Part shown: one piece after another, positions 1 through 5,093 of the stretch
Position numbering within the stretch: the first letter of the stretch is position 1
Layout: the number at the start of each line of letters is the position of its first letter
Origin: an uncultured Clostridium sp.
GTDB taxonomy: Bacteria > Bacillota > Clostridia > Oscillospirales > Acutalibacteraceae
DNA: 7,286 nt
Direction of reading: 5' to 3'
Assembly: GCA_900547915.1 (NCBI GenBank)
Contig: URIN01000068.1
Coordinates: 1 to 7,286, forward strand
The notes under the pieces: generated by a model
The model's database searches: none
Told to the model about the DNA's origin: nothing
Seen by the model: the letters and a program-made list of their open reading frames with translations, nothing else
Made by a program: the position numbers and the translations under genes

Positions 1-21
1 TCAGATGTGTATAAGAGACAG
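1..21 (+). other. Sequencing adapter remnant (Nextera read-1 end with Tn5 mosaic end)
   Basis: Bases 3-21 are identical to the 19-bp Tn5 mosaic end used in tagmentation libraries, and the two bases before it (TC) match the read-1 rather than the read-2 Nextera adapter. This is library DNA left on the contig, not part of the organism. It means the left boundary is arbitrary, and the TAA at 12-14 must not be read as an upstream stop codon for the first gene. Confidence 0.97.
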
Positions 22-50
22 GTCCTGACGCCGATTGTTTACGAAATAAT

Positions 51-749
51 TTGTATGGGGCGATAAAATCAGAATTTGAGAGAGTATTGAATATGAATAA
101 GGAATGGTCTGAACTTAATAAAACAATGCAGGCACAAATAAAAAAGAAAGATACTTATAAGAGGGGTATTGATACTTTACTTACTTTACGAAGTCAGTTA
201 ATACAAACCTTAGTATCTTTCAAAGAAGAATTATGCAGAGAAGATTTTAACTCAATCCCCTTCATAAACGCTGATGGTTATCATAGTAAGACGATTGCTT
301 ATTCTATTTGGCATATTTTCCGCATTGAAGATATAGTTGTGCATACAGTGATAAATGAAGATGAACAAGTATTTTTTGCAGGCAATTATCAAGAGCGTAT
401 CAATTCACCTATCATTACAACAGGAAATGAACTCATGAAACAGCAGATTGCAGACTTTTCAAAACAGCTTAATCTGGAAGAATTATATTTATATATTTTC
501 GAAGTATGGGAAAGCACTGAGAAAATGCTTGAACGGTTATCTTATGATGAATTGAAAAGAAAAATACCGAAAGAAAGAAAAGGATACTTAGAATCGTTGA
601 ATGTAGTAAACGACAATGAAAAAGCAATTTGGCTGATTGATTATTGGTGTAATAAAGATATTTGTGGACTAATTCAAATGCCGTTTTCAAGACATTGGAT
701 TATGCACACAGAAGCCTGTTTGCGTATAAAGAACAAGATACATTCATAG
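51..749 (+). CDS. DinB-like superfamily protein (four-helix bundle, metal-binding), start uncertain
   Basis: This is a 232-residue reading if TTG at 51 is the start. The DinB/YfiT-type fold is suggested by the three histidines expected of the metal site: H88 in an IWHIFRIED segment, and H215/H219 in the C-terminal RHWIMH segment (H-x3-H), which sits on a PFSRHW motif common in this family. An N-terminal extension of about 55 charged, helical residues precedes the bundle, so the protein is longer than the usual 150-170 residues. The frame stays open from 51 back to the adapter at 21 and no Shine-Dalgarno sequence precedes 51. The true start may therefore be TTG 51, a lost upstream codon, or ATG 93. 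Family members include thiol transferases (bacillithiol/mycothiol-dependent) and DNA-damage-induced proteins of unknown activity; the substrate here cannot be told. It is the first gene of a cargo cluster with the genes at 805 and 931. Confidence 0.75.
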   Translation: MYGAIKSEFERVLNMNKEWSELNKTMQAQIKKKDTYKRGIDTLLTLRSQLIQTLVSFKEELCREDFNSIPFINADGYHSKTIAYSIWHIFRIEDIVVHTVINEDEQVFFAGNYQERINSPIITTGNELMKQQIADFSKQLNLEELYLYIFEVWESTEKMLERLSYDELKRKIPKERKGYLESLNVVNDNEKAIWLIDYWCNKDICGLIQMPFSRHWIMHTEACLRIKNKIHS

Positions 750-789
750 GCAAAAATTTCAGTTTGTAGAACTAAGGAAATTGGAATTT

Positions 790-796
790 AAGGAGG
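790..796 (+). promoter_or_regulatory. Strong ribosome binding site for the 31-residue peptide
   Basis: AAGGAGG lies 8 bases before ATG 805. This near-perfect Shine-Dalgarno sequence is the main reason to treat the very short reading frame that follows as a real gene. Confidence 0.75.
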
Positions 797-804
797 AATA
801 AAGT

Positions 805-900
805 ATGGTTAGTGATTTTATAAGAGCAGCATTTCCATGGATTTTAATGGGTTTATTTGTAGCAATCAGTTGTTCCCTTATGAGTAAAAAAGAGAAATAA
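805..900 (+). CDS. Small single-pass membrane peptide, 31 residues
   Basis: An ATG eight bases after a consensus AAGGAGG opens a 31-codon frame ending in TAA. The peptide has a short amphipathic start (MVSDFIRAAFPW), one hydrophobic stretch of about 16 residues (ILMGLFVAISCSLM), and a lysine-rich tail (SKKEK). That arrangement suggests one membrane helix with the charged tail in the cytoplasm. It lies 55 bp after the DinB-like gene and 30 bp before the RibD-C gene on the same strand, so it is probably co-transcribed with them. No function is recognised. Similar short membrane peptides are common in clostridial accessory DNA and are usually missed by gene callers because of their length. Confidence 0.6.
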   Translation: MVSDFIRAAFPWILMGLFVAISCSLMSKKEK

Positions 901-930
901 ATTCCTGTTTGTATTTATAAAAGAGAAAAA

Positions 931-1461
931 ATGAGAAAAGTAGTTTTATTTATTGCCATGAGCCTTGACGGATATATTGCGGACGGTAATGGTGGAGTAG
1001 CTTGGCTAAATGGTCATGGAAATGACAATGAAAACATCGACACTTATACAGAATTTACCAAAGATATAGATACTGTCTTAATGGGGTGGAATACTTCTCA
1101 TCAGGTTGTTACTGAACTTTCTCCGCAAGAATGGGTATATAATAAATTTACAACTTATGTATTAACACATAAAGAGTGCAATTCTTCCCAACAAATTCAT
1201 TTTACAAGTGAAAATCCTGTTTTATTATTGGAACGGCTAAAACAAGAAGCAGGAAAGGATATTTGGATTTGTGGCGGAGCAAATCTTGTTCAGCAGTTGG
1301 TAAGCAAAAATATGATTGATAAATATTACATTTCTGTTATTCCTACTCTGTTAGGAAATGGGGTTCGTCTTTTGGGCAACATAGACAGGGAAATAAAGTT
1401 AAGGCTTTGTAAAACACAGACTTATAACGGAATAACCGATTTGATTTATATGCGTAGATAA
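931..1461 (+). CDS. Dihydrofolate reductase family protein (RibD C-terminal fold, YyaP/YwjB-like)
   Basis: This 176-residue protein has the hallmarks of the RibD-C branch of the dihydrofolate-reductase fold: an N-terminal strand followed by SLDGYIA (residues 11-17), a G-x-x-N-like MGWNTSHQV segment near 51-59, the dinucleotide-binding ICGGANLVQQL region (113-123), and IPTLLGNGVRLL (137-148). Its length is typical for stand-alone members of this family. These are predicted NADPH-dependent reductases, but the substrate of most, including B. subtilis YyaP and YwjB, is not settled, so I do not assign folate, riboflavin or trimethoprim-resistance activity. The start at 931 matches the family N-terminus. 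Only a weak purine-rich site (AGAGAAAAA) precedes it, suggesting translation coupled to the operon. It is the last gene before the oriT-like region. Confidence 0.85.
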   Translation: MRKVVLFIAMSLDGYIADGNGGVAWLNGHGNDNENIDTYTEFTKDIDTVLMGWNTSHQVVTELSPQEWVYNKFTTYVLTHKECNSSQQIHFTSENPVLLLERLKQEAGKDIWICGGANLVQQLVSKNMIDKYYISVIPTLLGNGVRLLGNIDREIKLRLCKTQTYNGITDLIYMRR

Positions 1462-1512
1462 CTAGAGAGAAACAGAAAAGCTGTTAAACCGACGGAGCGA
1501 TCCGACCACGTT

Positions 1513-1541
1513 GGCGGGAAAATCCTTAAGATTTTTCCGCC
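1513..1541 (+). repeat. Long perfect-type hairpin in oriT region
   Basis: GGCGGGAAAATC (1513-1524) can pair with GATTTTTCCGCC (1530-1541) over 12 bp with one G-T wobble and a 5-base loop. The arms are perfectly spaced for a cruciform or hairpin but no T-run follows, so it is unlikely to be a terminator. It begins the structured, GC-rich segment 1490-1625 that follows the cargo genes. Confidence 0.7.
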
Positions 1542-1598
1542 ATGCTTGCAAGGGGGCGGTTCGCTTCGGCGGTTCGGCGAGCTTGCGAGCCGTTCAAA

Positions 1599-1623
1599 GC
1601 CCCCGTTATCTAACAAGGGGGGC
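1599..1623 (+). repeat. C-run/G-run inverted repeat, likely oriT core
   Basis: GCCCCC (1599-1604) pairs with GGGGGC (1618-1623), with GTTATCTAAC between them offering a further short GTT/AAC pairing. By analogy with ICEBs1 the relaxase would cut near the TAACA/G-run border. That analogy is family knowledge, not visible directly. Confidence 0.55.
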
Positions 1624-1697
1624 ACAAAAAACAAGAAACACTATACACTAACAAGCGGAAAACGCTGTATTTATAAGGCAAAACCCCATTTTTACAG

Positions 1698-1726
1698 TAG
1701 TGATATAAATTGTACCTATATCACTA
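1698..1726 (+). repeat. Perfect 10-bp inverted repeat downstream of oriT core
   Basis: TAGTGATATA (1698-1707) is the exact reverse complement of TATATCACTA (1717-1726), with a 9-base AT-rich spacer. The lack of a following T-run argues against a terminator. It could be a binding site for the helix-turn-helix domain of the relaxase or for another regulator, or an accessory oriT arm. Confidence 0.7.
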
Positions 1727-1753
1727 TGAAAATTGAATAGTAAATATGAGAAA

Positions 1754-1798
1754 GACAGTTGATTTCAAAAAATAAGAAATTGATTGTCGTTTTCTTTT
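1754..1798 (+). terminator. Rho-independent terminator, likely end of left cargo/oriT transcripts
   Basis: A 13-bp stem (GACAGTTGATTTC at 1754-1766 with GAAATTGATTGTC at 1776-1788, including three G-T wobbles) with a 9-base A-rich loop is followed by a T-rich run (1790-1798). It would stop transcription coming from the 51-1461 cluster before the DUF3781 promoter. Confidence 0.5.
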
Positions 1799-1822
1799 GC
1801 AGAAATTTAAGTGCAGGCAATT

Positions 1823-1918
1823 ATGGTAGTTGTCGTAATTGCTGTCAGCTCAGTGTTTATCACTGATGGTGTGAAAGATTTACGGTTGGAGATGTTCAAT
1901 AAGATTATTGGTGCTTAA
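1823..1918 (+). CDS. Possible small hydrophobic peptide, 31 residues
   Basis: An ATG at 1823 opens a frame to TAA 1918. It begins with a hydrophobic run (MVVVVIAVSSVFI), followed by a short polar tail (TDGVKDLRLEMFNKIIGA), as in a one-helix membrane peptide. No good ribosome binding site precedes it; the frame extends upstream only to 1811. Its first bases overlap the 15-bp sequence repeated at 2803. It may be the 3' remnant of an ancestral backbone gene, or chance. I would not call it a gene without homologues. Confidence 0.25.
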   Translation: MVVVVIAVSSVFITDGVKDLRLEMFNKIIGA

Positions 1919-1927
1919 TTATTTTTA

Positions 1928-1956
1928 TTGTAGTGCTGATATGAGAATGTTATAAT
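1928..1956 (+). promoter_or_regulatory. Extended -10 promoter for the DUF3781-GyrI operon
   Basis: TGTTATAAT (1948-1956) is a perfect extended -10 element; a weak -35 (TTGTAG, 1928-1933) lies 17 bp upstream of the hexamer. It sits 50 bp before the DUF3781 start, after the terminator at 1754-1798, and so gives this two-gene cassette its own transcription start at about 1963. Confidence 0.65.
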
Positions 1957-2006
1957 TGGGGTATAAAACATACAAATAAATTTGCTGAAAAATGAGGTAT
2001 CAAAAT

Positions 2007-2249
2007 ATGGAAAATGAATTACTGGAAAACTTAGGAAGACTTCACACAACTGAACTTGGCGTTATTCGAATTAAAAAGAACTTATCTTTGAATGTAGAAA
2101 ATGTAATTGAATGGTGCAAAGAAAAAATTAGCCTTTCTAATGCGGAAATCACAAGAAAAGGAAAAAACTGGTATATAACGATTGATAATTGTATTATAAC
2201 GGTAAATGCGTACAGTTATACCGTTATCACTTCTCACAAGGTAAAATGA
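2007..2249 (+). CDS. DUF3781 family protein
   Basis: From ATG 2007 this is an 80-residue protein. Recognisable DUF3781 features are LHTTELGVIRIKKNL near the N-terminus, VIEWCKEKI, and the C-terminal KGKNWYITIDN-CIITVNAYSYTVITSHK block. No signal peptide or membrane helix is present. An ATG at 1992 would add five residues, but I prefer 2007 because GAGG (1994-1997) then lies 9 bases upstream as a ribosome binding site. The stop codon overlaps the start of the next gene (ATGA at 2246-2249), so the two are translated together. The biochemical role of DUF3781 is unknown; members are small cytosolic proteins often seen in Firmicute accessory regions next to stress or regulator genes. Confidence 0.8.
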   Translation: MENELLENLGRLHTTELGVIRIKKNLSLNVENVIEWCKEKISLSNAEITRKGKNWYITIDNCIITVNAYSYTVITSHKVK

Positions 2250-2716
2250 TAAATTTTTCTATAAAGGAATTAAACGCATTTGCAGTTATTGGGCAGGAAG
2301 TAGAACTGACTAATTATCAAAAAAAGAATATTCAGATTAGTACACAGTTTTGGAGAAAGTTTAACAGTAGTTTGAAAAAAGCGTATCTTTCACAATCGGG
2401 AAATTGGGTAAAATATGCTTTTATGGAACGAAGAAATGGAAACCTTTATTATTTCTGTTCTATTCCCCAAAGAACCATTACCCCAGAGGGCTTTCTGTAT
2501 AAAGAAATACCGTCTTATAAATATTTGGTTGTGGAGCATATTGGTGCTATGGATAAAATATATGAAACTTATGGCAAGATTTATGAAGAAATTATTCCTA
2601 GTACATCGTATATTCCTATAAAAGATATTATCCTACACTTTGAAAAATACGATTATCGTTTTCATTGGAATAGTGATAATTCAGTTATTGAAATTTGGAT
2701 ACCTATTCAAGATTAG
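2246..2716 (+). CDS. GyrI-like/AraC effector-binding domain protein
   Basis: From ATG 2246 this is a 156-residue protein consisting only of a GyrI-like (SOUL/AraC_E_bind) ligand-binding domain. The two-repeat architecture can be followed: FSIKELNAFAVIGQEVELT at the start; a central segment with PEGFLYKEIPSYKYLVVEHIG (about 95-115), where the PEGF...IPSYKY block is typical of the family; and a closing FEKYDYRF...SVIEIWIPI signature. No DNA-binding domain is attached, so it is a stand-alone member, which in other bacteria bind cationic or amphipathic small molecules or act as hydrolases. The frame extends upstream to 2189, but the overlapping ATGA at 2246 and the family N-terminus decide the start; AAGG at 2238 is close, consistent with coupling to DUF3781. 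Confidence 0.85.
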   Translation: MINFSIKELNAFAVIGQEVELTNYQKKNIQISTQFWRKFNSSLKKAYLSQSGNWVKYAFMERRNGNLYYFCSIPQRTITPEGFLYKEIPSYKYLVVEHIGAMDKIYETYGKIYEEIIPSTSYIPIKDIILHFEKYDYRFHWNSDNSVIEIWIPIQD

Positions 2717-2740
2717 AAGCAATTTTATATCCATACACAC

Positions 2741-2772
2741 AAAGCAGTTAGTCTTAGGATTGACTGCTTTTT
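2741..2772 (+). terminator. Terminator of the DUF3781-GyrI operon
   Basis: AAAGCAGT (2741-2748) pairs perfectly with ACTGCTTT (2763-2770), and the 3' arm runs into five Ts (2768-2772). It lies 25 bp after the GyrI-like stop codon. The A-rich 5' arm could also allow function on the opposite strand. Confidence 0.8.
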
Positions 2773-2789
2773 CTATACAGATTTTTAAT
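2760..2789 (+). promoter_or_regulatory. Candidate mobT promoter nested between two terminators
   Basis: TTGACT (2760-2765) and TTTAAT (2784-2789) are separated by 18 bp, each one base from the sigma-A consensus. The -35 overlaps the 3' arm of the upstream terminator. The expected start (about 2796) falls inside the 5' arm of the next hairpin (2793-2798), so transcripts from here would carry only part of that stem. Confidence 0.45.
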
Positions 2790-2792
2790 GAC

Positions 2793-2825
2793 AGGCAATT
2801 ATCAATTATGGTAGTTGCCTTTTTT
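2793..2825 (+). terminator. Second terminator immediately upstream of mobT
   Basis: AGGCAA (2793-2798) pairs with TTGCCT (2815-2820), and six Ts run from 2820 to 2825. It ends only five bases before the mobT ribosome binding site (GGAGG, 2830-2834). It would block read-through from the cargo operon into the relaxase gene. Confidence 0.65.
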
Positions 2826-2843
2826 GATTGGAGGAATTGAAGA

Positions 2844-4058
2844 ATGAATGATAAAAACTTTATTGAAGAACTAAGACAAAAGCGTGAGGAATACGGAGTA
2901 ACACAAACAAGGCTTGCTGTTGCCTGTGGTATCAGCCGTGAATATTACAACCGCATTGAAAAAGGAAAACAGCCATTGAATGACGAATTAAGAGAAATCA
3001 TAGAAAAACAGATTGAGCGTTTCAATCCGCAAGAACCACTATTCTTATTGATTGATTACTTTCGTGTCCGCTTTCCTACTACGGACGCATTGGCGATTAT
3101 CCGTGATGTATTACAACTGAAATCTAATTACATGCTTTATGAAGATTATGGAAAATACGGATATGAAAGCAAATATGTACTTGGCGACATCAATATCATG
3201 TGTTCCATGCAGGAGCATTTAGGTGTTTTATTGGAACTGAAAGGCAAAGGCTGTCGGCAAATGGAATGTTATCTACTGGCACAGGAACGCTCATGGTATG
3301 ACTTCATGCTGGATTGTATGACGGCTGGTGGTGTGATGAAACGGCTTGATTTGGCTATCAATGATAAAGCAGGAATATTGGATATTCCAAAGTTAAAGGA
3401 AAAATACAAGGCTGGCGAATGTATCTCCTACTTCCGTATGCAGAAAGATTACAGCGGTACAGAAAAATGCGGTAGCGATTTACCAAAGAATACAGGAGAA
3501 ACCTTATATCTCGGTTCAACAAGTAGCGAATTATATATGTGTGCTTATCAGAAAAATTATGAGCAGTATGTCAAGAATGGCACAGAAATTGAAGATACGG
3601 AGATTAAGAACCGTTTTGAAATACGCATGAAGAACGAACGAGCCTATTATGCGGTTGTAGATTTACTGACCTATCGGGACGCTGAACGCACCGCTTTTTC
3701 TATCATCAATCATTATGTCCGCTTTGTTGACAGAGAGGACGACAAGCCAAAAAGTCAATGGATAACAAATGATGATTGGGCATGGTTTGTAGGGGAAAAC
3801 AGAGAGCCGATACGCTTAACCACAAAGCCAGAGCCTTACACTTTACAAAAAGCGTTGCATTGGCTACAAAGACAAGTCGCACCAACCATAAAAATGGTAC
3901 AGGCATTAGACAGAGAAAATCGTACAACGATACTGAAAGATATGATTGAGCAGGCAGAACTAAAAGACAAGCATAAACATTTATTACAATTAGAGAAATC
4001 AACCATAGAAGAACGTATAGATACCGCTGTTCCACAAGAGAATGACGGTATTTTTTAA
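2844..4058 (+). CDS. mobT: MobT-family relaxase (Tn916 Orf20 type), rolling-circle replication initiator with Xre HTH
   Basis: This 404-residue protein has an N-terminal Xre-type helix-turn-helix (residues 5-57; GVTQTRLAVACGISREYYNRIEKG is split by its recognition helix near 30-36), then a Rep_trans relaxase domain from about 66 to 290. Visible landmarks are the first beta strand LIDYFRVRF (69-77), the KRLDLAIND block (166-174) with its acidic metal-site candidates, and GSTSSELYMCAYQKNYE (224-240), which carries the candidate catalytic tyrosines Y231 and Y235. A basic C-terminal tail follows. Such proteins nick oriT, stay bound to the 5' end and start transfer or rolling-circle replication; the HTH reads a site in oriT. 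GGAGG lies 9 bases before ATG 2844. The length agrees with full-size MobT, and no frameshift is visible. No coupling protein or secretion ATPase gene is nearby. Confidence 0.9.
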   Translation: MNDKNFIEELRQKREEYGVTQTRLAVACGISREYYNRIEKGKQPLNDELREIIEKQIERFNPQEPLFLLIDYFRVRFPTTDALAIIRDVLQLKSNYMLYEDYGKYGYESKYVLGDINIMCSMQEHLGVLLELKGKGCRQMECYLLAQERSWYDFMLDCMTAGGVMKRLDLAINDKAGILDIPKLKEKYKAGECISYFRMQKDYSGTEKCGSDLPKNTGETLYLGSTSSELYMCAYQKNYEQYVKNGTEIEDTEIKNRFEIRMKNERAYYAVVDLLTYRDAERTAFSIINHYVRFVDREDDKPKSQWITNDDWAWFVGENREPIRLTTKPEPYTLQKALHWLQRQVAPTIKMVQALDRENRTTILKDMIEQAELKDKHKHLLQLEKSTIEERIDTAVPQENDGIF

Positions 4059-4080
4059 TGTAATTGAAAAATTTCAGATT

Positions 4081-4650
4081 TAGTCAGCAAAGAGCTGTTT
4101 TCATTCCCTATGTGAAGTGAAAGAAGAAAAATAAATTTTTTATTAAATCTGCAACAAAATGGCTACTTGCGTACAGATATGGTGCGAGAAAAGGAAATCT
4201 AAACTTTTTTTGAAAATAGGTCATTAAATCGGGGCTTGCTGTCCCTATATGAAGTGAAAGAAGAAAAAAGTTTTGAAAAAATGACGGAAATTCGTGATTA
4301 GTGGACAGTCTTCTGTGAAAAGAGGAAAAACATCATCATTTTGTATTCAAACAGGCATTAGCAGTTGAGTGTTGATGTGAAAAGATGAAAATACTTTGTT
4401 CTCAACTTAACAATTTAAGGTTTCCGTTCCCTATATGGTGCAAAGAAAATATTTCATTCTATTGTTGGCAGTAACGGTATGGTTTGGGTAGTTAGGGTGT
4501 GAAAAGGAAAATATTCTTTTTTCATCATCAACTTAGCAAAATGACATTTTCTATCCCTATATGGTGCATGAAAAGAAGTTAAAATTTTTCCATTTAAACT
4601 TAGCAAATGGACGTTTGCTGTACAGATAGTAGTGAAAAAGGAGAAAATCA
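4081..4650 (+). repeat. Array of nine degenerate 61-72 bp units
   Basis: A purine-rich motif close to GTGAAAAGAAGAAAAT recurs with its GTG at 4117, 4182, 4254, 4315, 4377, 4438, 4499, 4564 and 4632 (spacings 65, 72, 61, 62, 61, 61, 65 and 68). In several units it is preceded by TCCCTATATG (units 3, 6, 8; TTCCCTATGTG in unit 1) or by GTACAGATA (units 2, 9), and further upstream by an AGCAAA...TTT dyad (clearest in unit 9: AGCAAA at 4602-4607 with TTTGCT at 4614-4619). Each unit ends in an A/T-rich tract. No coding frame follows the units. Possible roles are iterons, a protein-binding array or repeated small RNA elements; none is established. Confidence 0.75.
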
Positions 4651-4749
4651 ACCGTTGATTGCCAAAATGAACCGTTCCATTTGTACTAATAATGGAAAAA
4701 GTTTTGGATTTTGGTTACGTTTCTCCTCTTTTCCAACGCGATATATAGG

Positions 4750-4955
4750 AAAGACGATTTTTTTCTTTCAATCGTTCTTTGACAACTGAATAAAGTAATT
4801 CAATACGTTTGACAGACAGCTAGCCGTTGAAACAAATACGCCACGACCTTTCCCCTGCAAGAGCGAGCGAAAACCTATTTGTGTTCTTGTAAAAGATTTG
4901 TCCTCTTTTATCGCCATGACCTGTACTGTCAGATAATGATACTCCCGTACAGCCA
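4750..4955 (+). other. Run of hairpins; candidate single-strand origin (sso) or structured RNA
   Basis: Four inverted repeats follow one another: 4750-4759 with 4770-4780 (10 bp, one bulge), ACAAATA 4832-4838 with TATTTGT 4876-4882, TAAAAGA 4890-4896 with TCTTTTA 4904-4910, and CTGTAC 4921-4926 with GTACAG 4947-4952. No convincing gene covers them. Rolling-circle elements of the ICEBs1/Tn916 type carry an sso near the relaxase gene, made of such folded single strands. The location fits, but I cannot identify a known sso family. Two TTGACA boxes (4779-4784 and 4809-4814) lie here without a convincing -10. Confidence 0.4.
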
Positions 4956-5093
4956 CAGCTTGAGCATTAAGAGCGTCGCACGCAATGGGTACGGCTACAT
5001 AAGAACTATGCAGAGGTGGAACTCCTGTGGGCTATGACAAAAGCCGTTGAATTGCTTAGAAAGATTTTACAGAAAGGGGGTATGTGTTATTGA
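4920..5093 (+). pseudogene. Possible degraded reading frame upstream of tnpW-like gene
   Basis: One frame gives PVLSDNDTPVQPQLEH, a TAA at 4968-4970, and then ERRTQWVRLHKNYAEVELLW and MTKAVELLRKILQKGGMCY to TGA 5091-5093. The two parts read like one helical, protein-like sequence split by a stop, and the frame ends just where the next gene should start. It could be the 3' remnant of a small backbone gene once coupled to the tnpW-like gene. I do not recognise the family and the region overlaps the hairpin run, so this is tentative. Confidence 0.3.

Larger units (their letters stand above)
1490..1735 (+). other. Candidate origin of transfer (oriT), MOB-T/Tn916-ICEBs1 type
   Basis: This 250-bp non-coding segment differs sharply in composition from its AT-rich surroundings; 1551-1623 is strongly GC-rich. 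It contains the hairpin at 1513-1541 and then GCCCCC (1599-1604), a TAACAA stretch and GGGGGGC (1617-1623). From memory, the C-run, TAACA, G-run arrangement is the core of the ICEBs1 oriT and of the similar Tn916 oriT next to orf20. A perfect 10-bp inverted repeat (1698-1726) follows. The only expected user, a MobT relaxase, is encoded 1.1 kb downstream. In Tn916, oriT lies directly between orf21 and orf20; here cargo lies on both sides. The identification rests on pattern and context; the nick site is not proven. Confidence 0.6.

Noticed and set aside
3..21. Tn5/IS50 transposon end
   Set aside because: The mosaic end is a synthetic hyperactive version used in library kits, preceded by adapter bases.
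1546..1740. Plus-strand 64-residue reading frame (and the minus-strand frame 1446-1634)
   Set aside because: Both are translations of the GC-rich hairpin region; no ribosome binding site and low-complexity sequence. The plus frame simply continues after the RibD-C stop.
1897..1910. Short palindrome CAATAAGATTATTG as a terminator
   Set aside because: A two-base loop and AT-only stem with a delayed T-run make it too weak.
2415..2840. Plus-strand frames 2415-2621 and 2640-2840
   Set aside because: Out-of-frame shadows of the GyrI-like gene and of the terminator region.
3706..4035. Minus-strand frame of 109 residues with hydrophobic stretches
   Set aside because: Lies entirely inside the well-supported relaxase gene in antisense; no ribosome binding site.
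4081..4650. CRISPR array
   Set aside because: Units are degenerate, of uneven length and without an exact repeat plus unique spacers; no cas gene is nearby.
4454..4789. Frames at 4454-4651 (minus) and 4607-4789 (plus)
   Set aside because: They run through the non-coding repeat units and lack start signals.
4768..4956. Minus-strand frame of 62 residues
   Set aside because: Its GTG start has no ribosome binding site and it covers the hairpin run. It contains some protein-like sequence, but I could not tie it to a family.
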